Below are positions 43,724 to 55,482 of a DNA stretch of 64,000 nt, one piece after another (positions within the stretch are counted from its first letter, which is position 1; each line of letters begins with the position of its first letter). The translations under genes were made by a program, and so were the position numbers. The notes beneath the pieces were generated by a model. That model did no database searches. It was not told the origin of the DNA and was given only the letters and a program-made list of their open reading frames with translations. The stretch comes from Helichrysum umbraculigerum (lineage: Eukaryota > Streptophyta > Magnoliopsida > Asterales > Asteraceae). The stretch covers positions 6,017,001 through 6,081,000 of the forward strand of contig CATIUR010000004.1 of assembly GCA_949592205.1 (NCBI GenBank), in the 5' to 3' direction.

Positions 43724-45827
43724 TATAACACCCCTCATTTACTTGTAATAATATTAAAGATAATAAGGAAGCGCAGGTAAATAAAACACAATACTTCATT
43801 ACATATTTTTCCAAAGTACCAAAACAGTTTAGATGGTTAAGTTACTACGATTTAAAACTTGTTCAAAAGACTAGCATGTCGGGGTATTATATACACTAAA
43901 CTGAGTTGTTACAAAAATAATCAGAGTAGCTTGAATATCAAACATTCCATGCTTCCAAGGTTTGACCTTCCTGCTACCCACCCGCATGCATAAACAAAAG
44001 TCTGCAGGAAGTAACAACGAGGGATTAGCACATAGCTAAGTGAGTAAATCCAACACCCCACATTCAACTTAGCTAAACCAATTAACTACAACAAATATTC
44101 GCAAACACAACAGTCAACAACAACTTAATGAGGATCGGCGGATCCGGGGATAACCTTAGTACCCGGGCGGCTCCCCAAGATCACTTATCCAAACATATCC
44201 GTATGGCCATAACGGACGAGACCGATAGCTAGTGTTTATTATACTTAGGTACAGTTCAGCACCACAACAAATGAAGTACATCCCTGTACCATTCACACAA
44301 CAACACACTAGCCCAACCAACAGTTCATCAACTCGTTGACCTCATTAACAACAATGCACGAAGGCCACACAAAGCACATATAGGCATATGATCAACAATA
44401 ACAACTAATCAACTCAATAATCAAGTCTACGTTTACCCGTTGTAATCAAATGATTACAACTAAGCCAAACGGTGAGTTTTGAATCCACTCACCAATACCT
44501 TCGTCTTCACTAACTCAGATTCTCGGGGCAACGTTATCTTTCGGAGGATCTGAGATTCAACATCAAATAAAAGTTAGTAATCGTTAAAGTCCAAATATAA
44601 CTTATAGAAAGTTCGACACATTTGGAGCTCATTATCCTAAACACTTATATTATCGACTACTAATCATACACATCAAATAATTACATGTACTAACACTTGA
44701 AAGGTTTTAAAAACTAAAAATGAGAAATCCCTGGAAACAGCCAGAAGCCGCCGGCTTGGCCATGGAAGCCGCCGGCTTCCCATGGCTAGCCGCCGGGTCA
44801 TGCCCTTCACCCGCCGGGTGAATTAAGTTTTTCATCAACAGAAATTTATTGCGTTTTAAAGCCTCTAGCGTCCGCCGGTTTGAGTCATTGACCCACCGGT
44901 TGGGGGTCACAAGCCGCCGGCTTGGTGTTGAAGCCGCCGGCTTCACCAACTTGAAGCAGAAGCCGCCGGCTAGGCTTATGAAGCCGCCGGCTTCATTTCC
45001 AGATCAAGAACAGCAGCAGCAGAAATGAAATATGCACGAACCAAAAACTTCCAAAATCTCAATTTCGAACCAATTATGCAACAAACTCAATATCCAAGCT
45101 TGTAACAACTTCATACAACACCTATCCAACATATATCAACTTCCATAACATCTAAATCTTTAAGATTACACCAAATTTATGAAATTTCTTTAGGTTAACC
45201 ACTAACATTAATCATAGCTCAAGAACATGGATTAATCCACTTAACTAACTACGAATCATCACATATAATCATATATAACAAGTTATCATCATACAATGGC
45301 AAGAACAAATTCAATTAATCATTTATTCATCAATCTTAACATTTAAAATAAACTCCACTTACCTTTTACAAATGAAGAAGATGATAACTAGTAGGTGTAG
45401 AAGATGATGATAACTAGGTGATGAGGATGATAATGCTAGAAAAAGATCACACTTCGATTTGATGATTTACTCTAGAATTTAAATTAGGGTTTATATGTTT
45501 TATTTGAAAGGGAAAATTGGGGAAAGGAATTGGTAAAGTGATCCCAAAAAGGGATCGACCCATTATTTAACCGACCTCATCACGTGGGTATTTTATACCC
45601 GTTCTAAATCTATTGTCTGGCACTTAATTACTAAATGCGAGAAATTTATTTTATTGTTCCGTCAACTTTAATAATTTAATTCAAGCCACATTTCATTATT
45701 CACAATAAGTCCTAAGACCTATTTCACCAATTTTCACAATTAAACAATTATATCGCAAAGTTATTTAAAACAATTAAATACGCAATTATAAATAGAAAAA
45801 TACCAGGCTACCGTAGAGGATGTTACA
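43724..45827 (-). repeat. 3' LTR of the nested chromovirus
   Basis: On the minus strand it runs from TGTAACATCC to GGGTGTTATA. It matches the right LTR almost base for base. It contains the AAGCCGCCGGCTT palindrome cluster (44744-44998). An 80-codon minus-strand frame across the cluster (KPAAS repeats) is present in both LTRs and is probably incidental. Confidence 0.95.
44744..44998. repeat. Cluster of near-palindromes with core CCGCCGG
   Basis: About six AAGCCGCCGGCTT copies, one CACCCGCCGGGTG, and degenerate forms (GCCGCCGGGTC, CCACCGGTTGG) within 255 bp. The seven-base core CCGCCGG stays while the outer arms change in a self-complementary way. The same cluster recurs in the other LTR at 51597-51847 with a few substitutions. 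Confidence 0.9.
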
Positions 45828-45841
45828 AATCTCCCCTCCTT
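45828..45841 (-). other. Polypurine tract of the nested chromovirus
   Basis: AAGGAGGGGAGATT on the minus strand immediately before the 3' LTR start TGTAACATCC. Confidence 0.85.
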
Positions 45842-48811
45842 AAGGAGATTTCGTCCCCGAAATCTCAACATCAACAAACAATCCAGGATATCTGGACTTC
45901 ATTGACTCCTCAGACTCCCAAGTCAGGTTGGAACCTAAACTATGTTTTCACTTTACAAGCACCATAGGAATTTGTTTCTTCCTAAGTTTGGTAACCTTCC
46001 TATCTAGGATTTCTATCGGTTCTTCAACCAACATTTGAGTTCTATCAACTTTTAAATCCTTCAAAGGAAGTATTTGTGACTGGTCCTCAATGTTACACTT
46101 CCTCAAATAACACACATTAAACGTACTATGAATACCCGAAAGCTCAGGAGGAAGATCCAATGCCATCGACTGATCATTTACAACTTGTCGAATCTTGAAT
46201 GGACCAATGTACCTAGGCGCCAACTTTCCACGTTTCCCGAATCTAATCACACCTTTCCACGGAGAAACTTTAAGATACACTAATTCACCTTCGGAAAATA
46301 CAACCGGTCGCCTTTTAGGATCCGCATACTGTTTCTGTCTATCTCTTGCGGCTTTCAACTTCTCACGTGCAATGACTACTTTATCCGCGGTTATTTGTAC
46401 AATATCGGGTCCAGCAAACTGTTTCTCACCTACCTCTAACCAACAAATAGGTGTACGACAACGACGACCATACAACATTTCATACGGAGGCATCCCGATA
46501 CTAGAATGGTACGAATTATTGTAAGTAAATTCAACCAATGGAAGATGTGAATCCCATGAACCTCCATATTCTAATACACATGCACGAAGCATATCCTCTA
46601 GATTTTGAATCGTACGTTCTGACTGACCATCGGTCTGAGGATGATAAGCTGTGCTAAGGTTTACCCGTGTACCCAACTCTTGTTGTAGACTTTGCCAAAA
46701 ACGAGAAGCAAAACGAGTATCTCTATCCGACACAATCGATAAGGGAATACCATGCCTGGAAACGATCTCGTTAACATACAATTGAGTAAGTTTAGTCAAC
46801 GATGCTGTTTCACTTGTAGCAAGAAAATGCGCGCTCTTTGTCAATCGATCCACTATAACCCAAATCATATCATTTCCTCGAGCGGTACGCGGTAGCTTAG
46901 TCACAAAATCCATAGTTATGTGATCCCACTTCCACTCAGGTATCTCCAACTGTTTTAACGACCCATACGGCTTTTGATGTTCCGCTTTGACCTGAGCACA
47001 AATATGACAAGATCCCACAAACTTTGCAATGTCGGTTTTCATCGTTGGCCACCAATACAACAGTTTCAAATCATTATACATTCGAGTACTACCCGGATGA
47101 ATAGACATTCGTGACTTATGAGCTTCATTCAAAATCAAATCCCGAATACCACCAATGGAAGGAATCCAAACACGAGATTGATACGTCTTTAATCCCCTTG
47201 AATCATCAACTAATTCGTCCTTGCGTTTTAACATGATTTCGGATTTCAAATTCTGATGCTTCAATGCTTCAAGTTGTACAATTTTAATTTGATCAATCAA
47301 ATCCGAGGAAACATTCACTTTTAAATAGAAAGCTCGATCAGGAGTATTCTTTCGACTTAAAGCATCGGCGACCACATTAGCTTTGCCCGGATGGTATCTA
47401 ATTTCACAATCATAATCTTTTATCAATTCCAACCATCGCCTCTGTCGCATATTCAATTCTTTCTGGGAGAACACATACTGTAAACTCTTGTGATCGGTAC
47501 AAACAACACATCGAGTCCCATATAAGTAATGTCTCCAAAGTTTTAGGGCAAATACAACTGCTGCGAGTTCTAAATCATGCGTAGGATAATTCTTCTCATG
47601 TGGTTTCAACTGTCGAGAAGCATAAGCGATAACTCTATCCCTTTGCATTAAGACACAACCCAAACCCGAATATGAAGCGTCGCAATAAACCACAAAATCA
47701 TCAGTACCTTCTGGTAATGCTAAAATCGGTGTTTGACACAACAATTGTTTCAATGTCTGAAAAGCTTGCTCCTGTTGATCAGTCCACACATACTTCTCAT
47801 CTTTACGGGTTAACTTAGTTAACGGACCGGCTGTCTTAGAAAAATCTTTGATAAACTTCCGATAATATCCCGCTAACCCAAGGAAACTCCTTATCTCAGA
47901 GACAGATTTCGGCGCATTCCAATTCATCACAGCTGCAACTTTTGATGGATCCACTTTCACACCATCTTGACAAATTATATGACCCAAAAACTGAACTTCT
48001 CTAATCCAGAATTCACATTTGGAAAACTTTGCATACAACTGTTCTCGTCTCAATGTTTCAAGAACCAATCTCAAATGCGTGGCATGTTCAGTTTCAGATT
48101 TCGAATAAATAAGTATATCATCAATGAAAACAATCACAAATTGATCCAAAAATGGTCGACACACACGATTCATCAAATCCATAAATACTGCTGGAGCATT
48201 TGTCAAACCAAAAGGCATAACCAGAAATTCATAATGCCCATACCTGGTTCGGAAAGCAGTTTTAGGTATATCTTCTTTACGAACACGAACTTGATGATAA
48301 CCCGACCTCAGATCAATTTTAGAATACACTGAAGAACCCTGTAACTGATCAAACAAGTCATCTATTCTAGGAAGAGGGTACTTATGAATAATTCTCTATA
48401 ATCAATACACATGCGCAACGACCCGTCTTTCTTTTTCACGAATAACACTGGTGCACCCCACGGCGAGGAACTAGGTCTGATAAAACCTTTATCCAACAAC
48501 TCTTGAATCTGATTCATCATTTCACGGATCTCAGAAGGAGCTAATCTATAAGGAGCTTTAGCAATCGAAGATGAGCCCGGAACAAGATCAATTCTGTATT
48601 CTACTTCCCTAACTGGCGGTAACCCAGGCAACTCATCGGGGAATACTTCAGGGTACTCACAAACAACAGGAACATCCGAAACAGTTTTCCTTTCTAATTT
48701 GGCATCGACTACATAGGCTAGGTATGACTCGCAACCTTTTGACAATGACTTCCTAGCTTTCATCAACGAAATCAAAGGAATAGCTACACCATCCCGTTCT
48801 CCTCGAGCCAC
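45840..48811 (-). pseudogene. Chromovirus pol: reverse transcriptase, RNase H, integrase, chromodomain (broken)
   Basis: The first segment 48811-48362 holds the region upstream of and into the reverse transcriptase (FPDELPGLPPVREVEY, GFIRPSSSPWGAPVLFVKKKDG, then CIDYREL). It runs out of frame at about 48398, where roughly 16 bases appear missing compared with the family. The main frame 48356-45948 carries VMPFGLTNAP and the catalytic FIDDILIYS of RT, the RNase H start YCDAS, the integrase zinc finger (HPGSTRMYNDLK, CHICAQVK), catalytic D in MDFVTKLP, D in IVSDRDTRF, and E in DGQSERT. After LVK a TGA (45948-45950) replaces a position where chromodomains have Trp; the rest of a chromodomain (NLTWE, SRYPGLF) continues in frame to 45840. 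Reverse transcription and integration machinery; inactive in this copy. Confidence 0.9.
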
Positions 48812-50400
48812 AACATATGACCCTTCGGAGATTGGATCCTAACCAACTTCTGGTGACAATCAATACTAGCCTTATTCTGACTCAACCAATCCATACCAAT
48901 TATTACATCGAAACTAGGGATTGGCATCAACAAGAAGGAAATAGGAAAAACGTGATCATCAATAGTAATATTAGCTCCAGTCACCGAGGTGGTAACAGGA
49001 ACTAACTTACCACTAACTATTTCTACTTCTATAGGCTTTGTTATCACAGTAGGGGCTAATTTCAACTTATCACAAAATTGCACAGAAATGAAAGTACAAT
49101 TAGCACCCGAATCAAACAATACACGTGCAGGTACAAAGTTTATAAGAAATGTACCCATGATAACATCTTCAGTACGCACGGCCTCATCAACCGTCATCTG
49201 AAAATCCCTACTAGTTGCTGGAGGAGGGTTCTTTCTTTTCTGACCGGAAGATCCCGAACTCCCGACCGAACCCGACCCCGTCGACCTTGCCTCCGGACAT
49301 TGACCAACCCTATGCCCTACTTTCTTACAAGTCCAACAAACAAAATTTGGATAACGGCAACTTTTTATCTCATGACCTAATTCACCACACTTCATACATT
49401 TGTTTGTCTTAGCCGTACACGGACCATCATGCCGAGACCTACACGAACTACACCAATTGGAACTATTAAAACTTCCCGAAGAACTACTTCTTCCAACAAA
49501 TTTCTTACCACCGTGCCGATTCCCTTGCCATTTGGATTTATTCTTACCCGACGATTCAGTTCTTGCCTTAGAGAAACTTGTATCCCTTCCTTGCCATAAT
49601 CGCAAGCCTCTCAAATCACTATCGGCAGACCGCGCGAGGTTAAAAGCATGCGATAAATCTTTAGCCAATCTCACAACCGTACGGTAGTTATCCGGTAAAG
49701 CATCCACAAATTGTTCGATTTGAGTTTTCTCATCCGAAACCCATTGTTGAACGAACCTAAGCTTATCCGTAAACTGTGAAATCAATTCATTAATAGTCAT
49801 GTCATCCTTTAATCGAAGATTCACAAACTCTCTTCGAATCCTAGCAATATCAAAATCCGAACAGTATTGGTTACGAACAACTTGATGAAACTGAGACCAA
49901 CTAATAGCTTCTTTCTGTTGTTGAGTGAAATGACCGGTAATGGAATCCCACCAAACCATGGCATCATCCTTCATGCATTGAACCGCATATTTGACTTTAA
50001 GTTCCTCATCACAGCAAGTCACATCAAATTTGCGTTCCATATCCCTAAGCCAATTCAAAGTTATTGTTGGATTTTTACTTTCCTGAAATTCCGGTGGTCG
50101 ACTAGCCATAAAAGTCTTGTATGAACACTTCTTTTCTGATTGAGAGGATGAACCAGAACCAAAGACTGGGGTTTGCTGAAATAACTGTCTGGTCGCAGCT
50201 TCCGCAGCTTTTCTCTTGAATTCCCTAAGGAATACTAACTCGTCTTCCATCTCATGAATATACTCATCTCGGTTAGATTGTTGTCCGGTTGGTTGAGAAG
50301 TACCATTATGATCATGTTGCTCGGTATGAGTCCCGATTTGAGGAGCGACGATCCTGGAGGCATTGTTGGGGTTGGTGGTCGGTGGTTCGTTATCTGCCAT
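48784..50400 (-). CDS. Chromovirus gag and protease, 538 aa
   Basis: The ATG at 50400 opens a 538-codon frame. The gag domain covers residues about 95-260 (PPEFQESKNPTITLNWLRDM, later RREFVNLRL). Zinc knuckles lie at about 322-372, with CMKCGELGHEIKSC and CWTCKKVGHRVGQC both CCHC, preceded by a CSSCRSRHDGPC motif. The aspartic protease has VLFDSGANCTFIS (DSG catalytic triad) near residue 432. The frame runs off near 48800 and pol continues one frame over; I infer a single-base deletion in what is normally one gag-pol frame. Forms the particle and binds RNA; the protease cuts the polyprotein. Confidence 0.9.
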   Translation of the reverse strand: MADNEPPTTNPNNASRIVAPQIGTHTEQHDHNGTSQPTGQQSNRDEYIHEMEDELVFLREFKRKAAEAATRQLFQQTPVFGSGSSSQSEKKCSYKTFMASRPPEFQESKNPTITLNWLRDMERKFDVTCCDEELKVKYAVQCMKDDAMVWWDSITGHFTQQQKEAISWSQFHQVVRNQYCSDFDIARIRREFVNLRLKDDMTINELISQFTDKLRFVQQWVSDEKTQIEQFVDALPDNYRTVVRLAKDLSHAFNLARSADSDLRGLRLWQGRDTSFSKARTESSGKNKSKWQGNRHGGKKFVGRSSSSGSFNSSNWCSSCRSRHDGPCTAKTNKCMKCGELGHEIKSCRYPNFVCWTCKKVGHRVGQCPEARSTGSGSVGSSGSSGQKRKNPPPATSRDFQMTVDEAVRTEDVIMGTFLINFVPARVLFDSGANCTFISVQFCDKLKLAPTVITKPIEVEIVSGKLVPVTTSVTGANITIDDHVFPISFLLMPIPSFDVIIGMDWLSQNKASIDCHQKLVRIQSPKGHMLWLEENGMV

Positions 50401-50559
50401 TTCTGAAATTCAACACAACACTTGAACTTTTGTTAATCGTTAGCATCTAAATACTAACTACCTTCAACCAATACTAATCCCATACCCAAGAATGTTTGAT
50501 ATATCACGCTCGAGTTTTGGGATTGATCATTCAACAATGAACAATTATCCCAAAACTAT

Positions 50560-50571
50560 GCTCTGATACCA
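50560..50571 (-). other. Primer-binding site, initiator tRNA-Met type
   Basis: TGGTATCAGAGC on the minus strand, two bases inside the 5' LTR (LTR ends GTTATA, then AA). It is the standard plant primer site complementary to initiator methionine tRNA. Confidence 0.9.
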
Positions 50572-50574
50572 ATT

Positions 50575-52679
50575 TATAACACCCCTCATTTACTTGTAAT
50601 AATATTAAAGATAATAAGGAAGCGCAGGTAAATAAAACACAATACTTCATTACATATTTTTCCAAAGTACCAAAACAGTTTAGATGGTTAAGTTACTACG
50701 ATTTAAAACTTGTTCAAAAGACTAGCATGTCGGGGTATTATATACACTAAACTGAGTTGTTACAAAAATAATCAGAGTAGCTTGAATATCAAACATTCCA
50801 TGCTTCCAAGGTTTGACCTTCCTGCTACCCACCCGCATGCATAAACAAAAGTCTGCAGGAAGTAACAACGAGGGATTAGCACATAGCTAAGTGAGTAAAT
50901 CCAACACCCCACATTCAACTTAGCTAAACCAATTAACTACAACAAATATTCGCAAACACAACAGTCAACAACAACTTAATGAGGATCGGCGGATCCGGGG
51001 ATAACCTTAGTACCCGGGCGGCTCCCCAAGATCACTTATCCAAACATATCCGTATGGCCATAACGGACGAGACCGATAGCTAGTGTTTATTATACTTAGG
51101 TACAGTTCAGCACACACAACAAATGAAGTACATCCCTGTACCATTCACACAACAACACACTAGCCCAACCAACAGTTCATCAACTCGTTGACCTCATTAA
51201 CAACAATGCACGAAGGCCACACAAAGCACATATAGGCATATGATCAACAATAACAACTAATCAACTCAATAATCAAGTCTACGTTTACCCGTTGTAATCA
51301 AATGATTACAACTAAGCCAAACGGTGAGTTTTGAATCCACTCACCAATACCTTCGTCTTCACTAACTCAGATTCTCGGGGCAACGTTATCTTTCGGAGGA
51401 TCTAAGATTCAACATCAAATAAAAGTTAGTAATCGTTAAAGTCCAAATATAACTTATAGAAAGTTCGACACATTTGGAGCTCATTATCCTAAACACTTAT
51501 ATTATCGACTACTAATCATACACATCAAATAATTACATGTACTAACACTTGAAAGGTTTTAAAAACTAAAAATGAGAAATCCCTGGAAACAGCCAGAAGC
51601 CGCCGGCTTGGCCATGGAAGCCGCCGGTTTCCCATGGCTAGCCGCCGGGTCATGCCCTTCACCCGCCGAGTGAATTAAGTTTTTCATCAACAGAAATTTA
51701 TTGCGTTTTAAAGCCTCTAGCGTCCGCCGGTTTGAGTCATTGACCCACCGGTTGGGGGTCACAAGCCGCCGGCTTGGTGTTGAAGCCGCCGGCTTCACCA
51801 ACTTGAAGCAGAAGCCGCCGGCTAGGCTTATGAAGCCGCCGGCTTCATTTCCAGATCAAGAACAGCAGCAGCAGAAATGAAATATGCACGAATCAAAAAC
51901 TTCCAAAATCTCAATTTCGAACCAATTATGCAACAAACTCAATTTCCAAGCTTGTAACAACTTCATACAACACCTATCCAACATATATCAACTTCCATAA
52001 CATCTAAATCTTTAAGATTACACCAAATTTATGAAATTTCTTTAGGTTAACCACTAACATTAATCATAGCTCAAGAACATGGATTAATCCACTTAACTAA
52101 CTACGAATCATCACATATAATCATATATAACAAGTTATCATCATACAATGGCAAGAACAAATTCAATTAATCATTTATTCATCAATCCTAACATTTAAAA
52201 TAAACTCCACTTACCTTTTACAAATGAAGAAGATGATAACTAGTAGGTGTAGAAGATGATGATAACTAGGTGATGAGGATGATAATGCTAGAAAAAGATC
52301 ACACTTCGATTTGATGATTTACTCTAGAATTTAAATTAGGGTTTATATGTTTTATTTGAAAGGGAAAATTGGGGAAATGAATTGGTAAAGTGATCCCAAA
52401 AAGGGATCGGCCCATTATTTAACCGACCTCATCACGTGGGTATTTTATACCCGCTCTAAATCTATTGTCTGGCACTTAATTACTAAATGCGAGAAATTTA
52501 TTTTATTGTTCCGTCAACTTTAATAATTTAATTCAAGCCACATTTCATTATTCACAATAAGTCCTAAGACCTATTTCACCAACTTTCACAATTAAACAAT
52601 TATATCGCAAAGTTATTTAAAATAATTAAATACGCAATTATAAATAGAAAAATACCAGGCTACCGGAGAGGATGTTACT
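50575..52679 (-). repeat. 5' LTR of the nested chromovirus
   Basis: Counterpart of 43724-45827. Differences by eye are about a dozen substitutions and one small indel (CACCACAAC versus CACACACAAC), near 0.6%. The palindrome cluster lies at 51597-51847. Confidence 0.95.
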
Positions 52680-54485
52680 GTTTGTCCGGCCTCAAATATG
52701 TCCGGAGGTCAGTGGAGGATATTCCTGACAGCGGCAAGGTGACCGGCGTAACGGTTACCTTGGCCAAGCCCGTGATTACCACCGCCGTTCCGCTGACGGC
52801 CTATGCTGATGTGGAGGCGTCCGGTGCCCAGCCACTTGCCAAACGCAAGGGTCCGGAGGCTGGTAAGAGGGCATCCGGGGCCCCGGCGAAGAAGAAGAAG
52901 ACGGCGGGAGAGGTTGTCGAGGCCAACCTTGCGAACTTCCAGTCTGCGCCGAGCACAGGTGGGGGCTACATTATACCCGAGGACGGTCCGTAATGCTGCC
53001 CTATTCTATGCTGGCAAGTGGTGTTTTTGTGCTAACTGTTTGTTGTCTGTACAGCGGAGATGGATCCACTTCTTGCCACTGCGGAGCAGGTCAGCAGTGT
53101 ACTTGTTCTCCAGGACGATGAGGAGGAGGAGGAGGGTGATGGCGACAGGCTGGTTCGCCGCATCCGGTCTTCAGGTATTGCTGCCACCTCTTCCGGCACG
53201 GTGCTCTCAGTTGATGGGACAGGCTCGCGCCTTGAGGAGCCGGAGACGGTGTTGGACAGCCCACCGCAGGAGTCGCCGGTCGAGCCCGGCCCACAGAGTC
53301 CTCCGAAGGCGGCTACGCCTCCGCGCCCAGACAGCATGAGGTATTTATTGGACCTCACTGTGCCTATACATTGGTGTGTATAGCTTTTTAACTTGGCTTT
53401 TTAACCAGGTCTGATAGAATAGCTATTCTCAGGTCTATGCTTCCGGAGCAGTTTGTTCCGGAGCTCTTCTTGAAGGTTCCCGCTTTTGGACCTGCAGACT
53501 CCGGAGCTGATGTCTTCATCCCGGCCTGGGATTTAAAGGTTGACAGTCTGGCCGTGGATGCACACTCACTACAAGATTTTGCCCGCCATGCCATTCCGCC
53601 AGCCGTCTCGGACAAACTTGCCCGGCTGCCTCCTGCAGATGCCAAGAAGGCGCGCCTGCTCATGTCCTTCTTTGACTATGCGCTGCAATGCGACGAGCAC
53701 GCACTCCGAAAAGATGGCGGAGCAGTGGAGGATGAACGCTGCCGTGCTCCAGCGCCAGGAGGAGGAGATCGGCATGCTGAAGGCTCGAGTGCAAGAGCTG
53801 GAAGGGGTGGTGAGACCGGCCAATGAAGCAAGAATGAAAGCTGAGGCCGAGGTCCAGAGGGAGAGGGCTCTGCGGGTGGAGGCGGATTCAGCGCTCGTAC
53901 CGCTGCAGGATCGGGTGCGGGATGCAGAGTCGGAGAGCGCTGCGCTTGTTGAGAAGGATAGGCAGCTCCAGAGCAGGTAAAATAACTATTTATTTATACT
54001 TGAAATATATTCGATGCTTATTGGTTAAGCTTGCGTGTAGGTTTGAGGACCTGGCTGCAGACTTGGCCGCCACCAAGAAGGATGTGACGGAGCTGGAGGC
54101 CGCCTGCGATCTCCATATCAAAGATTATAATGATTTGGAAATCCAGAAGACGGAGTTAGCAGGTGACCTGGAGCGACTTCGGAAGGGCATTCCTGGCTTG
54201 GTTAAGCTGGCCTTGGCATCGGACGACGTAACGACTCCGTTCAAGGAGTTCGTAGCTGCTGTCCAGGAAGTGGAGGTGCTGGAAACGATCAACCTCATTG
54301 CGGAGCATGTTCCTGGACTCCCAGCTCCACTTCCTGATGCCATTTCGTCCAAAGTAAACCCGGACTGCTTTGTGCGCGCGCAGCGGGCGGGTGATGCGCT
54401 GAAAACGGCCTCCATCCCGTTCATAGAAAGAATAGGTAGCGAGGAGGAGTTGTTTGTTGATGAAATTTTGGAGATGCGGCCATAG

Positions 54486-54991
54486 ATTGATAGGTTTGTG
54501 TAAGGCAGGCATCTCCGTTTGTGTAAATACATGATTTTAATGCAACGTTAGTTTTGTAATTGCACGTGTCTGAACTAGTTCTGAGTGCGTTTAATATTTG
54601 TTGTCATGACTTAGTAGATTTCTAGACTACTTTATGAGTTGGTGTGTGGCGGAGGCGTACCTCGGCTCGACCAATTTGTTCCGGTCACACCCCGGCGATG
54701 AGCACGAGCTCGGGGGGACCTCTGCCTTCAGGAAGATAGAAGGAATTCCCTTATGGGGGCAGGCTCGCAACGCCTCCGGGCTTAACTGACTGCAGCAGTC
54801 ATAGGCCTGAGTCGTGGCGACGACGCCTGAGAACGACATTTTTTTTTTTGCAATGTTATGTACAGTGTATTGTGCAAAAGTAATGGACTTGTAAAACAGA
54901 AGAATAATATGCAATCAGAAACTTTTTATTGATAAGGGTAGATGCTACGAAGGCGGGGGATCAGTCCGGCCCGAGCTTTTACAAAGTTTGA
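54486..54991. other. Spacer between convergent antisense gene and pol of the Tat-like element
   Basis: Convergent 3' ends: the plus-strand antisense gene stops at 54485 and the minus-strand pol stops at 54992. GC-rich blocks (CCCGGCGATGAGCACGAGCT) alternate with AT-rich ones. No coding feature seen; it probably holds 3' ends of both transcripts. Confidence 0.5.
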
Positions 54992-55477
54992 TTACATATA
55001 ACATTTCTTTAGATTTGTCGCATGCCATGTGCGCGGCACCGACTTGCCATCCAGAGTGGCCAAAACGTAGGAACCATTTGTGTTTGCTTCCATGACCTGG
55101 TACGGGCCTTCCCAACGCTGCCCAAGTTTTCCTGTGTTCTCAGATTTGCTGGCCTCATTGTTGCGCCAGACTAGGTCTCCGACCCGAAAGGACAGTGGGC
55201 GAACGCGCTTGTTATAGTAGCGAGCCATTTTCTGCTTGTTCACGGCTTGGCGAATGGCTGCCATTTCCCTGCGCTCCTGTAGCATGTGGGCGTTCTGCTG
55301 CTGGGCTTTCAGGCTTCCATCCTCGGTGAAGTTAATGATTCTTTCCTTGGGAACGCTGATCTCGGCTGGTATGACCGCCTCGCAGCCGTAGACGAGGCTA
55401 AAGGGGGTCTCGCTGGTGCTTTCTTTGGGAGTAGTGCGGTGTGCCCATAGCACGTTGGGAAGTTCATCCACCCAACC
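54992..55477 (-). pseudogene. Integrase C-terminal part of the Tat-like element
   Basis: It reads VLWAHRTTPKESTSETPFSLVYG near the start and FRVGDLVWRN and KLGQRWEGPYQV further on. These are the usual end of the integrase core and the GPY/F-type C-terminal module, closing with KKCYM and a stop. It is separated from the rest of integrase by the solo LTR at 55483-57651. Taking out the LTR and one GGTAC copy returns both parts to one frame. No chromodomain, as expected for the Tat lineage. Confidence 0.9.
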
Positions 55478-55482
55478 GGTAC

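Larger units (their letters stand above)
43724..52679 (-). mobile_element. Chromovirus-type Ty3-gypsy retrotransposon, 8.96 kb, nested
   Basis: LTRs 43724-45827 and 50575-52679 (2104 and 2105 bp) differ at roughly a dozen sites by eye. A perfect 5-bp target duplication GTTTG lies at 43719-43723 and 52680-52684. The primer-binding site fits initiator tRNA-Met. Order on the minus strand: gag, protease, reverse transcriptase, RNase H, integrase, chromodomain. It is inserted in an exon of the antisense gene of the Tat-like element. The polyprotein frame is broken three times, so the copy cannot act alone despite its youth. Confidence 0.95.
40238..54485 (+). pseudogene. Antisense gene of the Tat-like element ('putative gypsy-type transposon' family), interrupted
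   Basis: Pieces: 40238 to about 40388; about 42931-43602; 43686-43723 continued at 52685-52985; 53055-53340; 53409-53976; 54041-54485. The splice sites keep phase. The N-terminal block (SVTVVNATEGGHGSG, then EDIPDILRRFRCLERF, KVAVYW, GNLRMPPTPFFLDVCKHY and SQLHPFGAQKV) is the domain I know from Pfam as a putative gypsy-type transposon/transposase family. The C-terminal half is acidic then coiled-coil (QRQEEEIGMLKARVQELEG; later ELEAACDLHIKDYNDLE). Damage: a roughly 2.5-kb insert near codon 50, a 9-kb chromovirus in a later exon (GTTTG duplication), and a one-base excess near 53711 that shifts frame before the coiled coil. Function unknown; similar antisense ORFs are described in Retand/Tat elements. 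Confidence 0.75.

Noticed and set aside
44707..44949. 80-codon KPAAS-repeat protein in the LTR (also at 51559-51801)
   Set aside because: The frame follows from the palindrome cluster; it is duplicated only because the LTR is, and it matches no known family.
52803..53339. Arg-rich 178-codon frame
   Set aside because: It is an out-of-frame shadow of the antisense gene; splice phases and domain resemblance support the other frame.
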